Of a stretch of 24,241 nt of DNA, positions 15,415-23,794 are shown piece by piece. Under the pieces are notes generated by a model. That model was not told the DNA's origin. It searched no databases and saw only the letters and a list, made by a program, of their open reading frames with translations. Positions within the stretch are counted from its first letter, which is position 1. The number at the start of each line of letters is the position of its first letter. Both the position numbers and the translations under genes were made by a program. The DNA comes from Lutispora sp041687175. GTDB lineage: Bacteria; Bacillota; Clostridia; Lutisporales; Lutisporaceae. Location: contig NZ_JAWLCK010000037.1 in NCBI RefSeq assembly GCF_041687175.1, forward strand, positions 1-24,241, in the 5' to 3' direction.

Positions 15415-16387
15415 AGGAAAAAATAAGAACTACAGCTTGATACTGGAGTTGATAAACTCCCTTTACTATGAGGATAGAAAAACCATATCCTCTAAGGAAA
15501 TAAACGATATGATAGAAAACCACGGCATTCCCTCAGAATTTAATCTATCCCAGTCACTGATGAATGAAAATGAACCCTACAATCTTTACCTTCTGGATAG
15601 ACAAACTGATGGAAATTACTCTCTTTTCATTAATAGCGGCATTCCCGTCCAGCCCTATAGGGTAGAAAAGCAATGGCTTAAACATATAATTAAAAACCCA
15701 AAACTGAAATTATTCTTAGAGAATGGAACCATCACAAAGCTTGAAGATATGCTGGCAGAATATAAAGACATAGTGTCAGAGGGTAGTTTATCCATCAACA
15801 GACCCTGCAAGCAGTTGGAAGAAATAGATGATAATCTCAGAGCCAGCTTCAGGCTCATTATTAAAGCAATCCTTGAAAATAAAGGCATTGAATACTCTTA
15901 CATGACAAAAAATGAAATACTGCTCAAAAACCGCAGAAGCATACCCTATAAGCTGGAATATTCCATGAAGGAGGATTGGTTCTATCTCATATCCTATTCC
16001 TTGGATGAAAAAAGACCTGTGAAAAGCCTACTAAGAGGTTTTAGAGATATGCACCTCATAGATTTGGAAGGTGAATATGATATATCCCGCCAGGATATTG
16101 AAAAGTCCATAGAAGCTAAAAAGGCACCCCATCCAATAGTGCTGCAGATAAAAGATGTTAATAACTCTCTGGAGAGGGCTTTATTCCAGTTTTCATGTTT
16201 TCAAAGAGAATTAGACTATGACAAAGATAAGGATATCTATTGCCTCTCAATCTTCTATTATGAATTTGAGAGGGAAGAGGTATTAACTCGTATCTTTTCT
16301 TTGGGCAGACATGCCATCGTAATTGAACCCGAGGTTATAAGGGCTGAAATTATTAAGCGATTGATGGTGCTGAAGAAAAAGTATTAA
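15371..16387 (+). CDS. WYL-domain protein (second of pair)
   Basis: 338 residues from ATG 15371, chosen because AGGA sits 8 nt upstream. The ATG at 15398 (MELFLEGK, 329 residues, 17-bp overlap) is a real alternative with a poorer RBS. The N-terminal helical segment (YSLILELINSLYYEDRKTIS) may be a reduced winged helix. The WYL-like core is recognisable at about residues 185-245 (KGIEYSYMTKNEILLKNRRS then EDWFYLISYSLDEKRP, with WFYLIS in place of WYLIG), followed by a WCX-like end (HPIVLQIKDVNNSLERALFQ; IFSLGRHAIVIEPEVI). The overlap with the upstream WYL gene suggests the two work together, perhaps as a heteromeric regulator (inference). It ends at a terminator shared with the convergent ATPase genes. 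Confidence 0.82.
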   Translation: MNGVICLEAMELFLEGKNKNYSLILELINSLYYEDRKTISSKEINDMIENHGIPSEFNLSQSLMNENEPYNLYLLDRQTDGNYSLFINSGIPVQPYRVEKQWLKHIIKNPKLKLFLENGTITKLEDMLAEYKDIVSEGSLSINRPCKQLEEIDDNLRASFRLIIKAILENKGIEYSYMTKNEILLKNRRSIPYKLEYSMKEDWFYLISYSLDEKRPVKSLLRGFRDMHLIDLEGEYDISRQDIEKSIEAKKAPHPIVLQIKDVNNSLERALFQFSCFQRELDYDKDKDIYCLSIFYYEFEREEVLTRIFSLGRHAIVIEPEVIRAEIIKRLMVLKKKY

Positions 16388-16390
16388 GAA

Positions 16391-16414
16391 AAGCGGAGAG
16401 CATAGTCTCCGCTT
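16391..16414. terminator. Bidirectional intrinsic terminator between WYL and ATPase genes
   Basis: Perfect 9-bp stem AAGCGGAGA (16391-16399) / TCTCCGCTT (16406-16414) with loop GCATAG. It is followed by CTTTAA on the plus strand and CTTTTCTTAAT on the minus strand. It fills the 29-bp gap between the two convergent stop codons and can serve both. Confidence 0.8.
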
Positions 16415-16416
16415 CT

Positions 16417-18294
16417 TTAATTCACAGCTTCACAAGCATCTGCCAGTTTTAGCAAATATTCTACACAACTTATATCATCTTTCCCAAGCATTTGCTTCCT
16501 CAGAAGATCCAGATGGGATACATCCAGAATCTTCCTTCCGCTAGTCTTTTCTCCCTTGTTTATATCTTCCCAATGCATGCATGCATTCCTGATCTCATTA
16601 ATATCTGTTAATTTGCCTTTAAACTTAAGCTCATATACTTTTAATATGGGATCAGTCTTTAATTCATCTCTATAGTTATACTTAATATAAAAGAAATAGT
16701 CATTGAGGAGAGTTCTAAACTCACCTATCATCATGGTGTTTGGTAAGCCATCATCACTATTGTCAAATTTGCTTGGCTTCTTTATTTCAAACTCGGGATG
16801 AAGTTTCTGCATTGCCTGGATTACAGGCTTCAACGCCTTTCTGTTAATGATGGCTTCAAAGGCAGTGCAATAAGGGTTGCAGGAAGGTGACTGGTCAAAA
16901 CCTGTATCCCTGTAAACATGGCTCAGAAGCTCCGCCTGTATTATTTGCTTCTTGATATCCGAATCCAGCCTGTCCCATACATTTTGAATAGACATACCAT
17001 CCAACAACTCACAACGGTCTATATCCATATCATATTTCTCAAATTGGTCTTTAAAATAGGTGCTAATATACTGATTATATTCTTCTCTTTTTTCAAAATC
17101 CATGGCGCCGATTTTACTATCCGTGGTCAGCTTCTCTATCATAACTTTCTTTGCAATATCATAGGCGCCCCACAATTCCTCCAGAGAAACTTTTATAATT
17201 TCATTAGATTTTTTTAGAATATCAATTGCTCCCTGAATATCCTCCTCAGTGTCCTTGTTTACTTCTGCTTTTTTCACATAATTCATAAAGGCCTCAGACA
17301 CAAAGGTGTCATCCTCATTAAGAAGTTTCATATCCTGGCAGGAAAGCTTTGCCACCTCCAATATGGATTCCTTTATGTCCGATATGTCCTCTCCACAGCA
17401 TAAATGTTTCAGCAGCCTTTGCTCTTCATAAGTTATGCACTTCCAATAGGATTTGAATATATAGTCACAACGCTCCTCAACCCTGTGAAAAAATTCTGCT
17501 TCATAGCTGCTGTCAAGTTCATTCATTGACTTTTTATAATCCAGCAATACTTCAACTGCTGTCTTCAAGATCCCCGGTACTCGTCCCCCAACCCTTCTAA
17601 TAAGCTCATCTTCATAAGTGCTTATCCTGTATTGATATTTGGATAAGTGCTTAAAAACATATTTCTTTATATCCTTGTCCTCCAACAGCTCAAGCTTTAT
17701 TGGATTGTTGAATATTCCCGGAAGCCCTGATACCATACATTCTTCTGAAATAGCCTCAATGCTTTTCTTGCTGGTTATGACATATCTTACCTTTATCCTG
17801 TTGTTATTTGATAGATTCCTCAAGTATTTAAAATTCTCCAACGCATCTTCCTTATTTCCTTCATTGATGCACTTAGTCATTCGGTCAAAGTCATCGATTA
17901 CAAGCACAGTATTAATTCCTGATCTTCGCAGCTTATAAAAGACATCATTGAGAGTTTTTCTAAGAACAGAAGTCTCTTGGAAATTCTCGTACTTGAAGAA
18001 TCTCTCCTTCAACTCATATTTTAAGTTAATGTCAATAACACTGCTTTCTTCAACTTCTCTTCCCAAACTTTCAAATAGAGTTTGATAAAAATCCAAAGTA
18101 TCTACTGGTTCGGAATCAAATATTTCAACCATAAGAGTATTAGGCTTATGGAAGTCTGAAATTATATGATTCAGCAAAGAAGATTTACCCATGCCGTCAT
18201 AACCCACTATGGATACACTGTCATGACCATTAACTCTATCATATATTCTTTTGATAATCTCATCCCTGCCTACCAATTCTATTCTGTTATTCAT
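16417..18294 (-). CDS. STAND-type P-loop ATPase with C-terminal putative HEPN domain
   Basis: 625 residues. The ATPase occupies about residues 5-300: a GRDE entry motif (9-12), Walker A G31YDGMGKSS39, Walker B TVLVIDDFD (129-137), a sensor-like YVITSKKS, and a helical lid with RVGGRVPGILKTAVEVLLD. A mainly helical middle (about 300-460) follows. The C-terminal region holds EIRNACMHWED: R569-N570-x3-H574, the RxxxxH signature of HEPN ribonucleases, flanked by predicted helices (AFEAIINRKALKPVIQAM; VEYLLKLADACEAV). Known HEPN domains cut RNA in toxin-antitoxin, abortive-infection and CRISPR effectors; nuclease activity here is inference. The gene starts inside the upstream ATPase gene (8-bp overlap ATGAATAA), so the two are translationally coupled. 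Function is unrecognised beyond these domains; a purely structural HEPN-like helical bundle is the alternative. Confidence 0.8.
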   Translation of the reverse strand: MNNRIELVGRDEIIKRIYDRVNGHDSVSIVGYDGMGKSSLLNHIISDFHKPNTLMVEIFDSEPVDTLDFYQTLFESLGREVEESSVIDINLKYELKERFFKYENFQETSVLRKTLNDVFYKLRRSGINTVLVIDDFDRMTKCINEGNKEDALENFKYLRNLSNNNRIKVRYVITSKKSIEAISEECMVSGLPGIFNNPIKLELLEDKDIKKYVFKHLSKYQYRISTYEDELIRRVGGRVPGILKTAVEVLLDYKKSMNELDSSYEAEFFHRVEERCDYIFKSYWKCITYEEQRLLKHLCCGEDISDIKESILEVAKLSCQDMKLLNEDDTFVSEAFMNYVKKAEVNKDTEEDIQGAIDILKKSNEIIKVSLEELWGAYDIAKKVMIEKLTTDSKIGAMDFEKREEYNQYISTYFKDQFEKYDMDIDRCELLDGMSIQNVWDRLDSDIKKQIIQAELLSHVYRDTGFDQSPSCNPYCTAFEAIINRKALKPVIQAMQKLHPEFEIKKPSKFDNSDDGLPNTMMIGEFRTLLNDYFFYIKYNYRDELKTDPILKVYELKFKGKLTDINEIRNACMHWEDINKGEKTSGRKILDVSHLDLLRKQMLGKDDISCVEYLLKLADACEAVN

Positions 18295-21200
18295 CAGACT
18301 CTATCCCCCCTTGTATCTCGTATAAAACACTATCTACATTTTTCCATCTTCTCGTCCATCTTCGCAATTGCTCTACAGATATGCGAACCGTGAGTCGATC
18401 TTTGTTCTCTATTGACAGAATCCTGCCGGAAATGAGTTCATTGATAATTGCCCTCACCTTGTCTTTATATAAATCGCTGGACAAGGAACCGCCATCGCGC
18501 ACTTCCTTAATCCTATCATAAAGTCTGTCTATATCTATATAATCACCGGAAGATTCTAATTGCTCCCCGATTATTGCAACTATCAGTTTCTTATAATTCG
18601 TATTTAAAGAATCCCAGAAATGCTTGTACATGTTACTTTGCGTCATATCAATCAATTTATCTGATACAAATTCCACATCGTCCGGGTAAATCACATATCT
18701 TTCCTTTTCATTATTAAGCAGCTCAACAAGCCCGTTACCAATGGCTGTAAGGAAATAAGGGTGTCCAGATGTTATCATGAGAATTCTCTCCAATGTTTGT
18801 GGCAGACATTGAATACCCTTACCGCTGAGAGGCTTCACCATCATCTCCCTGGCTTCATCCGGCTCCAAAAACCCTACTTCCAAAGGCTTGGCTGTATCTG
18901 AAATCTTCAATGCCTTGTTCTTCATTATATTGAGAAGATATTCTCCTCCTGCAATTATAAATCGGGTCTTATTTGAATGTTGCATTTTTGTTCTTATGAA
19001 ATCAAACAATTCATGGGAGTAGACTTCATCTTCCACTTTCTTAACAACCTCATCAAACTCATCCACTAAAAGCAGCAGGGACTTGTCCCCTATGCTTTTT
19101 TCCACTATCATAAAAAATCTCTTCAGCTGGCGTAGAGGGCTCTTCTCAAAATCCTCTTCCGATGGCATGTCTATATCTATATCATAATCATCAGCCAACC
19201 CATAAACTACATTCTCCACAAACAGCTGATAAATCAATTGTCCTGTATTGTTGGCATCAAATACATTCTGGCAGTCACATTGAATAGGATAAAATCTGTC
19301 CTTCATAGTGTTTTCTATGTGATTGAGCAATGAAGTCTTACCAACCCTCCTCAATCCGTAAATAAGAAAGGTTGTCCTGTCGCTGTCATCATATAGACGA
19401 TCCTTTATCCTTTGTACTATTGCTTTTCGACCAAAGAATTTACTCTCATCATCTATAGGGGCTGTAGGATATGTGTTTTCCTTGATTCTTTCAAAAACAA
19501 AGCCCTGGTCTCTAACATCTATGCTGTAACTGAAGTTCTTAAAAATACCATCAGAATGCCATGTTTCTATCTCTACCTCATATTCCCCTTCTTCATCAAA
19601 TATATATTTGAATCCTACTGGAAGCTTTTCATCCTCCTTTAGTATTAGATTTTCTTGAGTGTAAGGTATACTGAGCATTTTTCCCTTCCTCAATATTTTA
19701 AAACTGCAGCTGAAGTCATGGGCATCTGCCTTGCCATCATTACTGATTAAAAAATGGAAGCTGCTTTGGAACTTACCATCCATAGCTATAGTATGTATGT
19801 CCTCTTGGTTTAAAAAAGCCACTTTAATAACAGGTTTATTCTCCAGCTTTGTTATTTCTTCATTGCATAAGAACAATAAGCTGTTTGTGAAAGCATTGAT
19901 ATCATATTTATCCTTTTGATAGAATTGATCTTCAGCCGTCTCCTCCATTTTTTTCACCAGATCTATGGCTACATCCATATATATTCTTTTATCTTCCCCA
20001 TTCTCAGTATCGACATATCTTTCTATGGCAGCGGAAAAGGAGTTGAAATGGTTCAATATGCCTTCTTTACCAACTTTGTATTCCTTCTGGTATACATTCA
20101 AAAACTTGTAGCCTATCCTGGAAAAGAGCAGGGTTATCCTTTTCACATATGTCATATTCTCATGGAGAATGGAAAAATCATCAATAAGAGTAAAGGCTTT
20201 AAAGAATACTATATGATAATACCCCAGCTTCTTATCTGATTTACTGATATTTAAATTATGCTTCCTATAATACTTATACCTTGCATACCATATCAGGTGG
20301 GCTTCATATGCAAGGGCAACCTGGTAGCTGTATATTTTCTGTCCTCTGGTGAGACGCTCCAGTTCAACTTCACAGTATTCAGCCATGTATTTCAAAAATT
20401 CACTATGCCTCCCCATAATCCTGGCTGCTGCTGAAGCCTTCAGGCATGCATCGCTTCTGTTGCTGAGTTCTGACATGGATAAGGCTTCCACGGTGCCTAC
20501 ATACCTGTCAATAACTGAAGTCCATACTTTGTACTGGTCTTCCAAATCATTTTCAATTAGCTGGCATTGGGATACACTCTCAGCCAATAGGGGAACAAAG
20601 TCAAGGAGCTCTTCCATGAAGTTTTCTATGTCATGGACATGGTCTAATAATACTAAGAAAGCAGATATTAATGCTGCCTCATCCGACTCTTCCACAGTAA
20701 CAGCTGTCTCTTCTTCCACTAAATCCTCTTCCTCGGATATATATTCATTATTCTTAACTAGCAAACTGCTGATTTGAATCTCACAGGCTTCATAGAGTTC
20801 CTTATTATGCCTAAGACCTTTCAGTACCTCCTGAGCCTTATGATAATCCTGCTTCAAGGCTGAATTAAAGGCATTGAACATGATTATAATCTCACTATTC
20901 TTATCTTGCCTGTTGCTTAGATATTTTGACACATGGTTTTCATACATGGCATTTTTCACAAGTGACAAAACCGCTTTTGTAAAGAAACTCTTCTTTTCAT
21001 AATCAGCAGGATCAATGTCTAATCCCTTATCTATCTTAATAAGCAAATCACAAACATAGTACATTAACTGAGAAGTTGCTGCTCCCTTCTCATCTTCAGC
21101 CATGTTGTTCATAGCAAATTCAAAATATTGTTTGGCTTCTTCAATATAAAAACAATCAAGAAGGTCAAAACCTAATTTTACATGAAAATATGTACCTTTG

Positions 21201-23149
21201 TTTAATTCCTCAATATATATTCTGCAAAACTCCAAAATGAGCTTTTTGCTCTCCTTCTTATCGTAGCTGCTCCCAAATATGCTTTTTATACTTCTACTGC
21301 AGCTGAATAAGCCTGTCATCAATAACAGCACAAATCTCTTGATTTCAGGCTCTGTATTATCATGAAGCATATCTATGCATGCTATCAATGTAGTTTGAAC
21401 ATCATCATAGGATTTTAACTTATCGATTATTTCTTTAAATTTGAAAACCCCTGTATCCGTATTGTCGGTTGCATATTTCAGAGCAACAGACAAACCTTCA
21501 TAAAGAGACTCTACCACCGCTAACATGTTTTCACACTGTGTATCCCCAGCTTCCAAACATTCCAGATATCTTCTCATCATATGAAGCTTTAGCGGAAAAA
21601 TCTTTTTGGAATATGTAGCCGTAACCTTTACTATATCTTTTATTTCCTCAAAATCCATGTAAGCTGAATACTCCTCAGTGAACATTTGGTCAACAATCCC
21701 TATGCAGTCATAGTCCACAACTTTGGTACAAATAGACTTGAAATCCTTTTTCAGCAACCTGCTCCATTTGTCTTCCTGTCCTTTGGCATATAAATCCATC
21801 ATCAGCTTAAGTTCTTTATTCACCTGTATGTATAATTTATGGATACTCTTCATTCCATATCTATTGCCCGATTTATGCAGCTCATCTATCTCTTTTCGGA
21901 TATCTTCCATATCATTTAATCTGGCGTATACTCTATTGGCATATTCATACCTATCGTGAGCAAGGGCGGCTATTACAACAATCCTGATGTCCGCTATGGT
22001 CCTTTTATCATCAAAACCGGACATCAATATTAAATCATAGTTTCTGAAAGCTTCTTCAATCTGACCATCTGCTTCAAGAAGCATTGCATAGTACTTGCAT
22101 ACCTCATGATCCAAAGGGAACAACTGCTTAAACAGCCTGAAGATTTCTACCCCTGGCTTTCTTTTTCCATGTTTATTAAAGGCTATGCATAACTCGCTCA
22201 ACTTCTCCCCTGAAGGAACCTCCGTCCCCTTAAATACCGCTTCTTCCACCATTTTTATTAATTCCTCATATTCAAGCTGGGGTACTATTTTCAATATCTC
22301 AAATCTCTTTAAGCTGTCTCCTATTTCTTTGTTTTCAGGATCCGACTCCAATTCTTTGTTAAGAAAGGCTTCAAGTCTGTCAAATTCCTTTATTGAATAA
22401 AGCTTCCTTACTATTACCATAGGATTCTTATGCTTTCTATAATCCTTTACCCTGCAATCTACAGAGCTGTCCAAATCTCCATCTGTTTCATATAGAATTG
22501 CCTGTATCCAGTTGCTGAATTTGTTATTTTGGATGTTATCCTTCAGGAATTCTTTGACCGCTTCAATGACTTCAAGCTTTTTCACATGTTGAATGGAAGG
22601 ATGGTTCATGAGCTTATCCAAATTATAATCAACAAAAGTAATATAGTTTATAAAATATTCATCAGAAATGCTGGCCTGCTGCAAAGCTGCTCCAAAGGCT
22701 TCCACCCATAGATTGTTTCTTCCGCATAGATCTTTCATCGCTTCCCATTTCCTGAACAAATCTAATTTTAATTCCTCTCCCCCTGGGTGGGCCAAATGTC
22801 TCTTTCTCAGATTATGATATATAAAAAGACATTTATAGGAGTGAAGAGGCGAATTATCTGCAAATACTTCCATAAGCTCTGTCCAAGGCTGGTAGCAGTA
22901 TTGGTCACGATAAAGCATAAGTATATTAAATAGCACATAATGCTCTGGATTTGCCCTGTATCTGTCTTTCATCATCCTTATTATTTCTCTTGGCTTTTTA
23001 CTTTTATCAAAATGAGCATTAAAAATACTATCCAGTTCCCTTTGCTGTTTTACATACTCAATACATTTATAATAATCCTCTTTCAGAAGTATATTTTTAA
23101 AGCCATCTATTATGGGTCTGCATCTATCTATTTCTACAGCATTGAACAT
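18287..23149 (-). CDS. Giant helical-repeat / Ig-like / STAND-type ATPase
   Basis: 1620 residues from ATG 23149 (GGGAGG 6 nt upstream); a TTG at 23185 in frame would add 12 residues but has no good RBS. Residues 1 to about 1080 are almost wholly helical with TPR-like spacing (for example CKYYAMLLEADGQIEEAFRN and AKQYFEFAMNNMAEDEKGAA), with an acidic patch near 770-790 (EEEDLVEEE). About 1100-1215 is an Ig-like/CARDB-like beta-sandwich (FHFLISNDGKADAHDFSCSF, EEGEYEVEIETWHSDG). The ATPase follows: FFGRKAIVQRI, Walker A YGLRRVGKTS (Lys about 1271), Walker B LLLLVDEFDEVV (about 1355-1365), FIIAGG sensor-like strand and the GHPYFLTAIG lid. The end looks like a winged helix (DKVRAIINELISGRILSIEN). 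STAND ATPases typically sense a trigger through a repeat superstructure and oligomerise; here the repeats are N-terminal. No nuclease or other effector motif was seen, so effector action may reside in the coupled downstream protein. Confidence 0.85.
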   Translation of the reverse strand: MFNAVEIDRCRPIIDGFKNILLKEDYYKCIEYVKQQRELDSIFNAHFDKSKKPREIIRMMKDRYRANPEHYVLFNILMLYRDQYCYQPWTELMEVFADNSPLHSYKCLFIYHNLRKRHLAHPGGEELKLDLFRKWEAMKDLCGRNNLWVEAFGAALQQASISDEYFINYITFVDYNLDKLMNHPSIQHVKKLEVIEAVKEFLKDNIQNNKFSNWIQAILYETDGDLDSSVDCRVKDYRKHKNPMVIVRKLYSIKEFDRLEAFLNKELESDPENKEIGDSLKRFEILKIVPQLEYEELIKMVEEAVFKGTEVPSGEKLSELCIAFNKHGKRKPGVEIFRLFKQLFPLDHEVCKYYAMLLEADGQIEEAFRNYDLILMSGFDDKRTIADIRIVVIAALAHDRYEYANRVYARLNDMEDIRKEIDELHKSGNRYGMKSIHKLYIQVNKELKLMMDLYAKGQEDKWSRLLKKDFKSICTKVVDYDCIGIVDQMFTEEYSAYMDFEEIKDIVKVTATYSKKIFPLKLHMMRRYLECLEAGDTQCENMLAVVESLYEGLSVALKYATDNTDTGVFKFKEIIDKLKSYDDVQTTLIACIDMLHDNTEPEIKRFVLLLMTGLFSCSRSIKSIFGSSYDKKESKKLILEFCRIYIEELNKGTYFHVKLGFDLLDCFYIEEAKQYFEFAMNNMAEDEKGAATSQLMYYVCDLLIKIDKGLDIDPADYEKKSFFTKAVLSLVKNAMYENHVSKYLSNRQDKNSEIIIMFNAFNSALKQDYHKAQEVLKGLRHNKELYEACEIQISSLLVKNNEYISEEEDLVEEETAVTVEESDEAALISAFLVLLDHVHDIENFMEELLDFVPLLAESVSQCQLIENDLEDQYKVWTSVIDRYVGTVEALSMSELSNRSDACLKASAAARIMGRHSEFLKYMAEYCEVELERLTRGQKIYSYQVALAYEAHLIWYARYKYYRKHNLNISKSDKKLGYYHIVFFKAFTLIDDFSILHENMTYVKRITLLFSRIGYKFLNVYQKEYKVGKEGILNHFNSFSAAIERYVDTENGEDKRIYMDVAIDLVKKMEETAEDQFYQKDKYDINAFTNSLLFLCNEEITKLENKPVIKVAFLNQEDIHTIAMDGKFQSSFHFLISNDGKADAHDFSCSFKILRKGKMLSIPYTQENLILKEDEKLPVGFKYIFDEEGEYEVEIETWHSDGIFKNFSYSIDVRDQGFVFERIKENTYPTAPIDDESKFFGRKAIVQRIKDRLYDDSDRTTFLIYGLRRVGKTSLLNHIENTMKDRFYPIQCDCQNVFDANNTGQLIYQLFVENVVYGLADDYDIDIDMPSEEDFEKSPLRQLKRFFMIVEKSIGDKSLLLLVDEFDEVVKKVEDEVYSHELFDFIRTKMQHSNKTRFIIAGGEYLLNIMKNKALKISDTAKPLEVGFLEPDEAREMMVKPLSGKGIQCLPQTLERILMITSGHPYFLTAIGNGLVELLNNEKERYVIYPDDVEFVSDKLIDMTQSNMYKHFWDSLNTNYKKLIVAIIGEQLESSGDYIDIDRLYDRIKEVRDGGSLSSDLYKDKVRAIINELISGRILSIENKDRLTVRISVEQLRRWTRRWKNVDSVLYEIQGGIESDE

Positions 23150-23224
23150 ATTATACCTCCCATATGTAGTTGAATTTACATGCAATAGTTATAATATAGA
23201 ATATTCGACAGGATTCTGCTATTC

Positions 23225-23283
23225 CCTTTAAAAACAAAATAAGTGAACATGAGGCAGCTTATAGCTTTACCTCGTGCCCACTT
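23225..23283 (-). terminator. Intrinsic terminator after the beta-flower gene
   Basis: On the minus strand a 14-position stem (AAGTGGGCACGAGG with CCTCATGTTCACTT; two G-U pairs, one mismatch) and an inner AGCT/AGCT stem are followed by ATTTTGTTTTTAAA. It ends transcription from the small gene at 23365-23685 before the giant ATPase gene. The rest of the 23150-23364 gap shows no clear feature beyond AT-rich sequence that may hold the ATPase promoter. Confidence 0.7.
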
Positions 23284-23364
23284 ATCATAATAAGGCATAT
23301 TCATCGCTGATTAGCTTACCGGATAGGATTTATTTTATCCCATGGTAAATCATTAATTATGGTT

Positions 23365-23685
23365 CTAGAAGAAAAATCTGTTGAATGGCCTGAATAGAAG
23401 CAGAAGCAATATAGCTCCAAGCAGTCCCCTAAAGCCGCTGTTGCCATAACCCAAATAGTTTCCATCCATATCGTATAATCTGTAATTTCTGCTGTTATAG
23501 TATCCTAAACGTGCCCCATTGGATGAGTATACATTACCCCTATCTATATAAGCTAAAGGCCTTCGATAAGCATCAAAGATTCTGCAACCATCTGTATAAC
23601 CCATCACTCTTCCACAGCAGTCGAAAATTGTATCGTTATCTACATATCCGTAAAGTGTTCCTCTGGAATCATAAAATCTTTCCAA
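23365..23685 (-). CDS. Small 4-fold beta-flower-like repeat protein with hydrophobic tail
   Basis: 106 residues from a TTG start at 23685, supported by AGAGGTGG 7 nt upstream. Residues 1-80 are four to five degenerate repeats of about 19 residues of the form (I/V/L)YDxxGxxxGYxD: FYDSRGTLYGYVDNDT, IFDCCGRVMGYTDGCR, IFDAYRRPLAYIDRGN, VYSSNGARLGYYNSRN, LYDMDGNYLGYGNSG. This pattern fits the 4-fold beta-flower domain class, whose biological role is unknown to me. The last 20 residues (FRGLLGAILLLLLFRPFNRF) form a hydrophobic segment with basic residues that could insert in or associate with a membrane, leaving the repeat domain cytoplasmic. It is followed by its own terminator, so it is probably not part of the adjacent ATPase operon. 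Confidence 0.75.
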   Translation of the reverse strand: MERFYDSRGTLYGYVDNDTIFDCCGRVMGYTDGCRIFDAYRRPLAYIDRGNVYSSNGARLGYYNSRNYRLYDMDGNYLGYGNSGFRGLLGAILLLLLFRPFNRFFF

Positions 23686-23794
23686 AATATCACCACCTCT
23701 TGATTAGAAATTTATTCCCCTGCTACTATATATGTGGCATGTACTATTTCTGTTAATGATATCTTGGAAAAATATGATCATAAAAAAAGTATAT

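Noticed and set aside
16573..16586. ATGCATGCATGCAT palindrome inside the ATPase gene
   Set aside because: It encodes part of the RNxxxH motif (Asn-Ala-Cys-Met-His) and is explained by coding; no evidence of a separate site.
23686..23794. Possible small feature between the SagB-like and beta-flower genes, including TATGATCATA
   Set aside because: The short palindrome in AT-rich sequence has no associated stem with T-tract and no ORF; nothing supportable.
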